Source: Colias croceus
Taxonomy: Eukaryota; Arthropoda; Insecta; Lepidoptera; Pieridae
Reading direction: 5' to 3'
Assembly: GCF_905220415.1 (NCBI RefSeq)
Contig: NC_059567.1
Span: 62,001-126,000 of the forward strand
Length of the DNA stretch: 64,000 nt
The notes under the pieces are model-generated. The model saw nothing but the letters and a program-made list of their open reading frames with translations, was not told the DNA's origin and did not search any database. This document shows positions 1 through 11,031 of the stretch, in pieces. The first letter of the stretch is position 1; every line of letters starts with the position of its first letter. The position numbers were made by a program, and so were the translations under genes.

Positions 1-655
1 TGCCTGGAAAATTCCCGGAAAATGTCAGGAAAATGTCTGGAAAATGCCTGGAAAATCCCCGGAAAATGCGTGAAAATGTCTGGAAAAAGCGTGGGAAATG
101 CCTGGAAAATCTCCGGAAAATGTCAAGGAAATGTTCAGAAAATGCCTGGAAAATGCCTGGAAAATATCTAGAAAATATCCGGAAAATGCGTGAAAATGTC
201 CGGAAAAAGCGTGGAAAATGCCTGGAAATCCCCGGAAAAATGTCAGGGAATGTCCGGAAAATGCTTGGGAAATGCCTGGGAAATATCTGGAAAATATCCG
301 GAAAAAGCGTGGAAAATGCCTGGAAAATCCCCGGAAATTTCCTGGGAATTACCCAGAAAATTCCCAGAAAATATCCGGAAAACGCGTGAAAATGTCCGGA
401 AAAGCGTGGAAAATGCCTGGATAATCTCCGGAAAATGTCAGGGAAATGTCAGGAAAATGCCTGGGAAATGCCTGGAAAATATCTGGAAAATATCCGGAAA
501 ATGCGTGAAATGGTCCGGAAAAGGCGTGGAAAATGCCTGGAAAATCCCCGGAAAATGCGTGAGGAATTGCCCGGAAAATGCCCGGAAAATATCCGGAAAA
601 TGCGTGAAAATGTCCGGAAAAAGCGTGGAAAATGCCACTTCAAATTTGCGAAGTA
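1..655. repeat. Minisatellite, ~11-bp units in a ~120-bp higher-order repeat
   Basis: The stretch is built from degenerate units of 10-12 bases of the form GGAAAATGCCT. Eleven successive units (11,10,11,11,11,12,11,10,11,11,11) sum to 120, and the blocks at 61-180 and 181-300 align unit by unit; the same block phase recurs near 380 and 500, so there is a higher-order period of about 120 bp. Each unit carries an A3-A5 tract, so A-tracts recur about once per helical turn. Several frames lack stops across the array only because the unit has no TAA, TAG or TGA in most phases; no protein is inferred. The array starts before the window. Confidence 0.9.
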
Positions 656-1594
656 ATTAAAGCAGACAACCAAAAAAAGAAAAAGAAAGCTAAAATCTTT
701 CATATTAAATGTATATGGGATATTCATTATTCATATTTCATAATATTATGTACTTAATGTATGGGAGGGTTTAAAGATATTTTTTTTGATATTTCTCGAT
801 TTATTTAAAAAAAATGATTATGGCCATTATTAGGTTAGTAACTACTTTCGATATCAGTTTAAAGTTTTTTGTTATTGTAATACTTACAAAAAAAAAAATC
901 GCCTGTGCACACTGAACGATTAAACCTTGTACATGAATGCCTTAGCAAATGTTCGCCGTGATTATTTAAATGATAATAATTTTTTTTATTAATGAACCAA
1001 TTGACATGAATTAAACACTAAATGACGAAAAAATTAACTACAGTTTTGGGTTCGGGATCAATTTAATAATTACACCTGCTAATATTTTTTTACATATTTT
1101 CATTGTATAAAATCACAACTGTTCTGTGTATAAAATCGTAACATAATTTCCTTTATGTATTGTTCTATTAACACATAGATAATATCTTCCCAAGGTACTA
1201 AATTTTAATAAAAAAGTTGTTTTTGTTATTTATATCTAAAAAAGAGTATTAGACAGAAATAAACATAAAATTTTTATAAGTTTTATGGAAGCTGAATGTA
1301 ATGCAAATGGGCAAATATAAAAGTAAAATTAGGTATTTAAAATAAATAAATGAAACAATTACTACCAATTACAGAAAAACTTCTTTTTCGGTTGAAAATT
1401 CCTGGATCATGAGTATAATTCTTTATCTCTCTAATTCTTCTCTTTCTATATTTGTTAATTATACTTTCTTTTGTATATTTATTACTACTTATATTATATT
1501 TATTCTATTAATTTTTGTTTATCTCTGCACATAGACGTATTATTTTAATTGTTCATATTTATTATTTATATGTATTTTAATATTTTATTACTGT
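656..1594. other. AT-rich non-coding stretch
   Basis: No reading frame with coding character, no RNA gene and no recognisable element was seen. Homopolymer T and A runs are frequent. Confidence 0.6.
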
Positions 1595-1850
1595 AACGGA
1601 GGTCACTCTGATTATTGCGACAACATTTAGGGGCCACTGAAAACCAGCGCTGTGCGTGCATTTCTGTCGTACAGTATTTAGCTGAGTTGGTCACCCTTTT
1701 TCGAGGACATCCTACCGTGCAAATTTCGTTTTATTTTTTATTTTTTCTCTTTATTATTTTACTTTTTTATTGTTTTGTTTATCATGTTTTTAAGACTTTG
1801 TTTGATTATGTCCTTGAAATAAATGTTTTTTCTTTTCTTTCTTTCTTTTC
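1595..1850 (+). mobile_element. 5'-truncated LINE 3' end
   Basis: A less AT-rich segment with a small stem around CACTGAAAACCAGCGCTG is followed by T-rich 3' UTR-like DNA, an AATAAA signal near 1819 and a T/C-rich run. The adjoining 1861-1920 contains a second LINE-type 3' signature (CTGGAAGAGATCGCT...GCGATAAG), the same kind as the reverse-strand signature at 16550-16600. No protein-coding part remains. The exact family is not resolved. Confidence 0.5.
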
Positions 1851-1953
1851 TTTCTCTTACCTTGGGCAGTCTGGAAGAGATCGCTAGTAAGCGATAAGAC
1901 CGCCTTATGTACATACCGTGTTAATCCATTTGGTATGATTGTAAATATTTTAC

Positions 1954-1982
1954 TTGGTGTGGTACGTATATTACCACACCAA
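1954..1982. repeat. Perfect 11-bp hairpin
   Basis: TTGGTGTGGTA at 1954-1964 pairs with TACCACACCAA at 1972-1982 across a 7-base loop. No CTAG follows within about 20 bases on either strand, so it is not clearly a Helitron 3' terminus. Confidence 0.7.
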
Positions 1983-1992
1983 TTGATAAATA

Positions 1993-3373
1993 ATATGTAC
2001 TCTGATCCCAGTACGATCTGTACCGCGATAGCCATAACGATAATAGATGACAGTAAAGCACGATTAAAAATCATACTTGTACAGTAGTTGTTAATGCAAT
2101 ATTTATGTTTCAAAATAACATTTTTTTTTGGTACTAAAACGTAGGTAGATTCTCACGCACGCACGCTGATACGTGGTTGGCTGCCCCTTTTCTCATTCCC
2201 GAAAAATATCCTCTAAAATTACCCAAGATTCTTCCAATGATTGTACCATACGTTGGAAATTAACTTTAGTCAACAATTGACCACGCGCCAGGATACTTAT
2301 TTCTACTACATCCTCATGCAAATCGTTAATTTTTATGAACATTGAATCTGTAAATAAAAAAAATGAAAAGATTACTTTACCTAATTTTATTAAAAATCTA
2401 CTAACAAATAAAATTTTATCAAGAACTAAAGTGACCTTCTTTGGGCGTGTAATATAGTCTTGTAAAAGTTATACATAAAAATAAAATTTCATCATTTTCT
2501 TATTTTGTCGTAACTTCAATTCTAATTAAAAACATGAGTCTAACTATATAATTAATTATGTATAAAGAATAAATATAAAAGCTACAACTTACCTTTTGTG
2601 GGAACGCAAGAAGGATTTTTTAAAATGTCACAATTAACTGTTAATGGTGTCTTGTTTGACATCAAATAATAAACATCTACCCTCACTTGTAAAATTTTAT
2701 TTAGTATATTCACATAAAATATAAGCACCTGAAGTGGACTCTGGGAAGACATGGGTTAAAAAGTTAAATAAATAAGTACAATTAAAAACCCCACCAACAT
2801 CATATTATTTAATTTTTAATTATAAATTTGCAAGAAGCGTTAAACATGTAAATTGATTTGATTTTAATGAAGTCTCATAGATGGCGCTGTTTCAAATTTG
2901 TCTTTATACTACTAAGATTCATTAAACTGTTTCTCTGCCAAAATTACGTAAATGACGTAGTTTTTATAGTGTAAAGCTAGATAATAGCGTGGCTTACCCA
3001 AAAACAACATTTAAACATGAGTCTTTAGATTGTACGCTGTGTAATACACGGAATACGTTAGAAAAATAAAGGTTCACAGCTCCTCCCCCGGAGGTGATAG
3101 CATGATAATGTGTATATAAAAGCCTCACCCGACCTGTTAGTAATATTCATGCAAAATTTGAAGTCAATCTATGCGGTACTTTTCGAGATTAGCTCGGACA
3201 AATATACAGACAAACAGACAAACAGACAAACCGACAAACAGACAAACAGACAAAAATTCTAAAAACTATGTTTTTGGCTTCTATATCGATTATAGATCAT
3301 GGATTATGTATTCTTTTAAAAAAATATTCAATGTACAGTTTTGACTTTCCTACGATTTTATTATATGTATAGA
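1993..3373 (-). mobile_element. Helitron fragment, 5' end present (relative of 41161-45549)
   Basis: Read on the minus strand, the element starts with TCTATACATATAATAAAATC at 3373, directly after a host A, which is the 5' TC terminus of Helitrons. It matches the start of the Helitron at 41161 and stays homologous through an 8-bp tandem repeat (3206-3254, units CAGACAAA on the plus strand), a GGTCGGGTGAGGC segment, the two-exon reading frame at 2193-2752 and the segment around 1998-2050. A CTAG 3' terminus was not found; LINE debris lies where it should be, so this copy is truncated or interrupted. Confidence 0.75.
2193..2752 (-). CDS. Two-exon hypothetical gene carried by a Helitron
   Basis: Exons are 2752-2593 (160 nt) and 2347-2193 (155 nt), separated by a 245-bp intron with donor AAAAG|GTAAGT and acceptor TTTATTTACAG. 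The spliced frame gives 104 codons plus TGA, with no internal stop and the phase conserved across the junction. An in-frame TAA lies two codons before the ATG, so this start is the only one possible without another 5' exon. The product is unrecognised: no signal peptide, no clear domain, a hydrophobic-rich first half (residues 7-30), two cysteines near residues 41 and 49, and an acidic C-terminus (E-D-I-F-R-E). The homologous region of the Helitron at 41161 has lost its ATG (now ATA) and its frame, so this copy is the better preserved. It may be a captured host gene fragment or a gene of the element itself. Calling it a gene is inference from the open spliced frame. Confidence 0.55.
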
Positions 3374-4826
3374 TTTATTTATTTACACTGAAATTAAAAC
3401 TAAACTAAACACTCATAAATAAAGAATAAATAAATGTGAATATGTAAAATATAATATTATTTTTAACTGTACGAGCAATAAAGGCAATATTTTTATTACA
3501 ATTTTCTTTTATTTTACGTTTAATAACAGTTTTGAATAAAGAAATCATGCAATCGAAGTAATCCGCCCTAGCGATACTAGCGCGAGTGAGTGTGATGTCA
3601 GAGGCGCTTCGAATCTACAGATGTTTCGTCCTAAAATATGTAAACTTCAATAATCTATATCTCAGTCATTTATTGATGGATTTCAAAATTTTTTTCGGCC
3701 ACTGATTAGTTTTGATCTATTTTTTAAGACTAGTAAGGTAAATATACTATTTTCTTTTTTTTTAAACTTTTCCATTTTTCCATACAAACAAAATTTATGT
3801 CATTGAAAAAAAAATTAAATACAAATAAATTCAGTATTTTCTGATTTTTTCCTTTGTACACTCACTATTACCTAGTTGATTACAAAATTTGAACTTTCTA
3901 GGTCATCTGGAAGTGGGTTAGGTTTTGTATATGTCTATAAGTCAGTCAGTCTTAAAAATTGCGATTTTTGGATATTAATACCTACGCAACTGTTTCATCT
4001 GTATTTATGAAATTTAAGGTTCTTGTTTATCTTGAGGTCTTCTTGATATGTACCAAATTTGGTTTATATAACTTAAATAGTTTTCGAGTTATAAGGGGGT
4101 GAAAAGTGGCTCGAAATGGTTCGTGTAAATATACACACGGCTGCTGCTCGCCAGTTCTCTTCGCTTGAACTCGGCTTGACACGCTGCCGCGTGTCTAGAT
4201 ATCACTACTTAATTAAATTTACTTTATCAGCGTAGGTAGTTTTATCAATAAAATAGTTATCCGCAATAATGTCCAAGGTTTGTTTAACCTACCTTATTTC
4301 TAAAAATCAATAATCTACTGAAAGGAAAATCTAGCGTAGAATAGATAATTATTTTTACCGATTTAAACCCACATTATGTATTTTAGATTCACCTCATATT
4401 AAAATAATAGCGCAATAACATAATTCATCCACTCACATATTTTATGAGCTTTTAAACGCATTAAAATTTAGTTTTGCTAAAATATATTACGAGTTAAACT
4501 TGTTGCTGGGAAAGCGTCTTATTCTACGCGAATGACGTAAGCTGATAAAAGCCACTTGAATACATTTTACTGTACGTAGACTTCTTAGAAATAAACTATG
4601 AAGTTATAACATCTTATACAATGAATCCTCGCACATCAGTGACTTTTGTTGACATGTGTAAGAGAAAGATTTTTAAAAAGTCCCGTCTAATACTGGAAAG
4701 TTGAAGAAAGAATACAAGAACTACGTAGAATTCTGTAACACGTGTTACACGTTTTCTCGTGTATTCTTATTGTTTGCAATGCATTGTGAAAATATATAGA
4801 TAATTTTTCTTTAGTTTTATTGTAGA
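3374..4826. other. Non-coding stretch
   Basis: No gene was seen. The region has AT-rich DNA and a somewhat GC-richer patch near 4130-4195 without coding frame. Confidence 0.5.
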
Positions 4827-5025
4827 CTAGCTGCTCCGCGCGGTTTCACCCCTATGGCTCCACTCCTGTTGGTCGTAGCGTGATGATTTAAACCTTATAA
4901 CCTTCCTCGATAAATGGGCTATCTTACACCGAAATAATTTTTCAAATCAGACCAGCAGTTCCCGAGATTAGCACGTTAAAACAAACACACAAACAAACTC
5001 TTCAGCTTTATAATATTAGTATAGA
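4827..5025 (-). mobile_element. Short non-autonomous Helitron
   Basis: On the minus strand the element begins TCTATACTAATATTATAAAG at 5025 and ends GGAGCAGCTAG at 4827, followed by a host T. The terminal palindrome CCGCGCGG lies 8 bases before CTAG, as expected for the 3' Helitron hairpin. The base before the 5' TC is G rather than A, a small departure. The element is about 199 bp with no coding capacity. Confidence 0.65.
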
Positions 5026-5620
5026 CATTTAGAAATTGATTCATTTGAACCAGCAGTGTCCAGTAAACATTTAACATTAATTATTAATTTTTATACGTAT
5101 TAGATAATAATATGTGGTATTAATAAATTCGTTAATTTACGCGCTCGCTCATTCTTACGAGCGATATTCACAATACCGCCAAATATTTACATATGCAACT
5201 CAATCAGATGTTTATTGATTGGCAGAAACTATGCCAGTGGTAATTTTATGTATCAAGCAAAGGGGCCGGGCGGCTTACACAGGTCATACACGACGAGACA
5301 CGAGGGGGAACACTTTAGAGTTTTTTATTGTGTTATGGGTCTGCAGCCGCGGGCTCCCTGCTAACATAGTAGGTACATTCCGCGGCCAGACCAATATTGC
5401 GAAAAATGGAAGCTAGGTATCCTAATTTATTAGCGTAATATCAATGAAATCAAATCAAGCTTTGTAACTCGAACACTTAATTGAATTAGACTTTAGAATG
5501 CATTGTCATTCGTAATAAAAATTGATATACCTACCGATTTGGAAAGCAATTTACCTACCTATAATTTTACATACCTATTGAAAAATAATTATGAGAAAGA
5601 ACTATTATATTATGCAACCA
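5026..5620. other. Non-coding, with a GC-rich island and a split hairpin
   Basis: Most of the stretch is AT-rich. At 5255-5395 there is a GC-rich island. Within it GGTCTG (5338-5343) and CCGCGG (5347-5352) pair with CCGCGG (5380-5385) and CAGACC (5387-5392), a 12-bp interrupted stem over a 27-base loop. A short frame across the island (65 codons) shows no domain and is not called. Confidence 0.45.
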
Positions 5621-5699
5621 CCGTTTTTTATTTTATTTATTTTATTTATTAGCCTTAATCAGACACAACAATGGTAAACAATATGTGCATATAAAAAAA

Positions 5700-7629
5700 A
5701 AACTTAATTAAGACTCTGATGAGTCGACATCGGCAGATTGGTCTGTTTAATTTGGCAAAGGCCTCCTCTATTCCTTTCCACTCTTTTCTGTTCAGTGTTG
5801 TCCTCGTCCATGTTTTTACCGCTGTTGCTACGATTTCGTCTTCCCACCTTCTAATCTGTCTTTCACATCCTCTTAATATATGGCCAGTCCATTCCCATTT
5901 AAGCTTCCGTGTTTAACATATCACATCTTCTACTTTCGTACGCTTTCTGATTGTTTTATTCCTTACTCTGTCGATTTTCCTAATATTTAACATGCTCCTT
6001 TCCATAGACGTCTGGCATGTCCTTATTTTTGAGTTTTGCGCTTTGGTGAGTGACCATGTTTGGCAACCATATGTAAGAACTGGTAATACACATGTGTTAA
6101 AAAGCTTCTTCTTAATGTGTACATTTGTTTCCTCATTTTTCATTATTTCTTTCAGTCTCCAATAACTTTTCCAAGCAAGACCAATTCTTGTATCTATTTC
6201 TTTCGACATAACATTATTTATGGATATCTGTTGGCCTAAATAAGTGTATTCTTTTACATATTCAATGGGTTTACTGTTTAATATAATAGGAGATTCCGTA
6301 GCGTTCGTCATGATTTTAGTTTTTGTTATATTCATTGTGAGGCCGACTTTACGACTTTCCCTCTCTAGGTCCTCTAGCATGCTTTGGAGATGAGTACTTG
6401 ATTCCGCGAATATAACAATATCATCGGCGAAGCGCAGATTGTTTAGGTTTTGTCCATGTATATTTAAGCCATATTGATCCCAATCGAGTTTTCGAAAGAT
6501 CTCTTCTAAGACCGCGGTAAATAATTTAGGGGAAATAGGATCTCCCTGTCGTACGCCTCTGTTTATTTTTATTTCTTTTCCGTGTTTTTCTAATTTTATT
6601 TTCGCTGTACTAATTGTGTAAATATTTTTTAGAATTCTGATGTATTTTAATTGAACTCCTTGATTTTTTAAACTTCGCCAGATGCATTCGTGGTCGATTG
6701 AATCAAATGCCTTGTTGAAATCAATAAAACAACAGTAGAACTGTATATTGTATTCTTTTCAAAAATCTGTCTCACTGCGTGTATGTGGTCCAGCGTCGAA
6801 TATCCTGCACTGAAACCAGCCTGTTCTCTAGGCTGATTCTCGTCTAGATTCCTGGTTATTCGACGGAGGATGATCTTTGCGAATACTTTATATATATTAG
6901 ACATCAGGCTAATGGGCCTATAGTTGTTGATTTCACTCTTATCTCCCTTTTTGTGGAGAAGGGTTATTGACGAGTTTGCCCACTGGGTTGGTATGGTTTC
7001 CGTGTCCAGTATGTCATTAAAGATATATTGCAGTATTGGTGCAAGAGCGCTTTTACACTCCATTAATAGTGCATTGCTGATAGAGTCTGGTCCGGGAGCT
7101 GTGTCAATTTTTTGTGTTTCTATAGCTTTGATTATTTCTTCTTTTAGTATTGGTGGAACAGTTTCGTTGCTCTGTAAGTCAGTTTCGTCGGTTTTAATTT
7201 TTTTGGAATACAGATCTTCGTAGAATTTGGTGGCGATGTTTAATAATTATATCGTATCTTTTGGTCTTCGTCGTGTCCGTTCGGTCTTTCATCTTTGGTA
7301 TCCAATTTGTTTTATCTGTTATAAACTTAACAGCTTTTTTAATTCCCCCTGTCTTGACAATATGTTTCTCAAATATTTTTAGTCTAAAACTCTTACGATC
7401 TTTTTTCATTTGTGTTTTGATCTCTTTACTTAATTTACCTATTTCCATTCTTATGCTTCTAGATTTATTAGGTATTTTTATTAGATTTAACCGTTTTTCC
7501 AGAAGTTCGTTAGTTTTTTCAGATATTGTCGATTTCGTTTTAATTGTTTTTTTGTTTCCAGATTTTGTTATTAATATTTCATAGAGCATATCATATTTTT
7601 GTTGAGTATTATATTTAGGTCTTGAATAA
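5700..7629 (-). pseudogene. RTE reverse transcriptase region, frameshifted
   Basis: Going 5' to 3' on the minus strand there is a linker region (7629-7194), the RT fingers with N-Y-R-P-I-S-L, a G-V-R-Q-G-D-P-I-S-P motif near 6540, the catalytic F-A-D-D box at about 6417-6428, and a C-terminal region with T-Y-L-G-Q, L-T-Y-G-C-Q-T-W and R-N-K-T-I-R-K-R-T-K. These are hallmarks of the RTE/BovB group. The reading frame changes near 7190-7060, near 6740 and near 5913, so no full protein is made. Past the stop at 5913, homology (W-T-G-H-I...E-W-K-G-I-E-E-A-F) continues to about 5700. The enzyme would have copied element RNA at nicked chromosomal DNA. Confidence 0.85.
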
Positions 7630-8236
7630 AGGTGGACTTCCGACCACCGCGGCTCCGGCGTCACTAACGCAGCGACAGTGACGCGGCGACAGAGCGATAG
7701 TATTATACAGTACGGAAATGTATGATGGAACGTTCGAGCGCAGCGTCACTGTCGCAGCGACAGTAACGCTGCGTCAGTGTCGCGCGGCCGTAGCGGCCGT
7801 GCTATGCTCGCGCAAGCACTGTCGCGTGGCAGGCTGCAAAAGCACGTTGTTTTTAGGATATTATCGAGTTATTTTCGAAAGAATATCTAAAAAATGGACG
7901 TTAGTAACATACTTACGCACATTACGCACATTACATGCAATTTTGTACGATTTAAGTGAAACGGGCTACAAAAACCAGCCTAAAAAGGATTCTATATTAT
8001 TTATTTCTATATATCTATATTATTTATTCTATCTATATGATTCTAATAATATTTTTTTAATTTTTCGGTTCATTCCTACTGTACCGCACAACCGTCAGGT
8101 ATGGACTAATAACTGTGACTGACGCCGGAGTCGCGCTGCTCGGAAGCCAATCTGCGTCTAAGCCGCTGCGACAGTGACGCAGCGGCTTAGACGCTGCGGC
8201 CGTTGCGATAGAGCCGCGCTGGTCGGAAGTCCACCT
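7630..8236. mobile_element. PIF/Harbinger-type MITE in the RTE LINE
   Basis: The 607-bp insertion has terminal inverted repeats AGGTGGACTTCCGACCA at both ends (a further 9 bases pair with one mismatch) and is flanked by TAA at 7627-7629 and 8237-8239, matching the TWA target of PIF/Harbinger elements. Inside are GC-rich, repeated GCGACAGTGACGC-like motifs, including a near-perfect 27-bp palindrome at 7743-7769. It has no transposase; a 134-codon frame inside it is fortuitous. The flanking LINE coding sequence closes when the insert and one TAA are removed. Confidence 0.88.
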
Positions 8237-9080
8237 TAAGCGCTCCTTTCAAAGAATTTAATTTATCACTAATCGTAGCCGTTGATGTTGCGTTAATTGG
8301 CGTTCGAGTTTTGACTTTAAAGGGGCGACTGTTGTCTGAACCTGACGATGTATTTAGACGTGCCCGTATCATTCTGTGGTTGCTATTGAAATTAAGATTT
8401 GCGATAGTACTACAGTCTTCGAAGGATTTCGTTTTGTTTGAGAGAATATAATCGATTTCGTTCTTATAACGTCCATCCGGCGATACCCACGTCCATCTCT
8501 TTGATATTCTTTTCTTGTATAGACTATTCAGTATTTTTAAGTTATTTTCAAAAGCAAACTCCAATAACTTTTGCCCGTTTCTTGATCTTTTACCTTTGCT
8601 GTGAGGACCTAGGATGATGTCTTCTCCTGTTCTTGAATCTCCAACTTGAGCGTTGAAATCTCCCATGACTATGCAATTTTTGTATGTGTATTCATTGATG
8701 GTATTGTTTAGAGATAAGTAGAAGGAGTCAATTTCAGAATTAGACGATTGCTCAGTCGGGGAATAAATCTGAATAATAGACCAAATTTCTTTCTTTGGCG
8801 GAAGTCTTATTCCTAGTTCTTTTAATATCGCAATTCTTTCTGAAACGCCAACAAATTCCTTGATAAAGCTTTTAAGTTCTTTTTTTATTAAAAAACCTAC
8901 TCCGTGTCTTCCAGGTGTTTCTCCTTTGTAGTACAAAAGAAATTCGCTGTGTTCTTCAATAGCCTCACCCATTCGTCGTACTTCACTAAGGCCTATTATG
9001 TCCCACTTAATATGTTGGATGGCTAAAATTAATTCTTGTAAACTCTCATCTAACCTTAATGATAGCGTATTAAATGTTGC
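8237..9080 (-). pseudogene. RTE apurinic/apyrimidinic-type endonuclease domain
   Basis: The 8972-8240 frame and its upstream continuation to 9080 encode the AP-endonuclease of an RTE LINE: I-K-W-D-I-I-G-L-S-E-V-R-R near the start (about 9030-8990), G-D-F-N-A-Q-V-G near 8665, W-V-S-P-D-G-R-Y-K-N-E-I-D-Y-I-L near 8470 and S-N-H-R near 8375. The usual last catalytic segment S-D-H is S-N-H here, a probable loss of a catalytic aspartate. The domain would nick the target DNA. It is cut from its RT by the MITE and from its N-terminus by the BEL element. Confidence 0.87.
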
Positions 9081-9221
9081 TGTTGCGGCAATAAGGCTTG
9101 TTTTTGCATAACCCGTGTTTTCGTGTTGAAATGAAACGTCTTTCCTCTATTGAATCTGTTTTATTACTGACTGATACACTAGTGACTTAGACGTCAACGT
9201 AGTTAATGAAAAAACCGAACA
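9081..9221 (-). repeat. BEL 3' LTR
   Basis: 141 bp, identical to 14975-15115. Read on the minus strand it starts TGTTCGG and contains AATAAAA, a possible polyadenylation signal. It is short for a BEL LTR. Confidence 0.93.
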
Positions 9222-9672
9222 TACCGCCCACCAAAGGACTACACTAGTCCTTTCAAATAACAATGAAATTAGCCTCCTTTACTTACAAACATGCGGCATG
9301 CTGTATGAATTAACAAATAACACCGTAAAAAGTCAATATATACCTTAAATTTGAATGTTACATACATTACATACATATTACATAGAACATTTGTTTACGA
9401 CACTATAATTTTGACTTTAATTTTTAATAAATTTATCAAATACACATCATAATACATCTTTGCAAGCTTTGTTATTTGTTATATTTTAGTTTACACACAA
9501 CTTTATACATTTTTATGACAGTTTTATATTAAATATTTATGTACCTATACACATAACAACAATACAGATAGGTTTACATTTTACACTTATACAATTAATC
9601 AAATACACATACATATACCATAGCAAAAGAACAATTACATGCGAAATGAATTGACTCGCTTGTTTTAAATGA

Positions 9673-11031
9673 TTAATTGATATCTGTATTGATAGGAAGA
9701 TAACACAATTTAGATACACTTCTTTTTATTACACTATCACCGCTCTTAACACTATAAACCCTAGTGAAACCGTCTGGCCCCGGGTGTTTGGCAGTGATAC
9801 GCCCTAATGCCCATTTGCCAGGTGGCAAATTAGGTTGTTTAATCAAAATAACATCACCTACTTTAAATTCATCATTCTTCTTCAACCATCTAGTTCGCTG
9901 TTGTAAACTAGTCAAATATTCAATTGTTATTTTCATGTCTTCTTTATTCTTTTTAAATCTCAAAAATTTCTTACAATAAGCTATTGTTTTCAATAATTCT
10001 TTTAATGTGTCAAATTCTTCAAACTTTAATGAAATTTTATCTTGTATAGTGTTTGTTAGTGTGACTGTATTAATAGGTATCTTCTTTTCTTCTAAATCAG
10101 TTTGTATATATTCTGGTCTTTCTAATTGTAGTTCATTGTTTCTTAACCACGTGGGACCTTTCCACCAAATGTCACAGTTTTTAAGATTTATAGCAAGCAT
10201 TCCTCGCGATGCTATATCTGCTGGGTTATCGTGAGATTGAACATGATGCCATTGTTCCTTATTAACTGTCGAAACTATCTCAACTACTCTATTTGCGACG
10301 AAAGCTTTCCATCTTGAAGGTTCACCAAATAGCCAAGCAATAACAATTGATGAATCTGTCCAAGCAAAAACCTTGGACGTTGGTATACGCAGTGATTGTG
10401 ATACTTGCTTCAAAAGTTTGGAAAGTAATAAAGCTCCACAGAGGTCAAGTCTAGGTAATGATATCGTCTTAAGTGGTGCAACCCTTGTTCTTGCAGCAAT
10501 TAGACTTGTACTATAAGTTCCATCATCATTTCTAACACGACAGTAAACAACTGCAGCATAAGCTAATGTCGAAGCGTCTGAAAACCCATGAATTTCAATT
10601 GTATCAAAATTTGTATTTACTGTTCCAAGCCATCTATCTATAGTAATATCCTTTATATTCTGGAGATCATTGCGAATATTCTTCCACTCTTCTTTTATAA
10701 AAATATTAAGATCCTCATCCCAGTTTGCTTTTTCAAGCCATAACTTCTGCATTAAAATTTTTGCTAAAACAATGCAAGGTGCAATCCATCCTAATGGATC
10801 AAATAATTTTTGTATATCAGAAAGAATATTGCGTTTAGTTATTATAACATTATCATCATCTATTGATTCTAAACTAAAATTATATTCGAATCGATCCGTT
10901 CCCAAATTCCATTGAACACCTAATGCCTTGACAATACCATCTAATTTAATATCTAAATGCGCCTTTGTAGATCTATCATTTGGTTCTAAAGATTGTAAAA
11001 ATTCTGCACTATTAGACGACCACTTTTTCAC
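9673..11031 (-). pseudogene. BEL pol: second RNase H copy joined to the C-terminal domain
   Basis: The frame opens in the second copy of an internal duplication, repeats the RNase H region (H-G-F-S-D-A-S near residue 145, A-W-T-D-S-S-I-V-I-A-W near 220), then passes directly into E-Y-L-T-S-L-Q-Q-R-T-R-W...F-K-V-G-D-V-I-L-I, the DUF5641-like domain that in complete BEL elements follows the integrase. About 1 kb of integrase (H2C2 zinc finger and DDE core) is absent at the junction near 9930. It differs from the first copy at one codon seen (R-L-D versus R-L-E). The product could not insert DNA by itself. Confidence 0.85.

Larger units (their letters stand above)
5624..9080 (-). mobile_element. 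RTE-clade LINE, 3' portion (continues at 15116)
   Basis: The element runs on the minus strand. The 3' tail is the A/T simple repeat at 5624-5652. Endonuclease and reverse transcriptase homology spans to 9080, where a BEL element interrupts it; the LINE resumes at 15116 with GTTGC duplicated on both sides. A MITE with TAA duplication interrupts it at 7630-8236. With both insertions removed it is one element of about 3.4 kb. Confidence 0.88.

Noticed and set aside
33..660. Several overlapping frames of 66-156 codons rich in M-S-G-K and E-N-A-W-K
   Set aside because: They are read-throughs of an 11-bp minisatellite in all phases, not genes.
1790..2113. 107-codon minus-strand frame with a hydrophobic segment
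   Set aside because: It runs across LINE 3' DNA and Helitron sequence and ends in a translated simple repeat; no family resemblance.
7718..8122. 134-codon plus-strand frame
   Set aside because: It lies entirely inside the PIF/Harbinger MITE and has no transposase motif.
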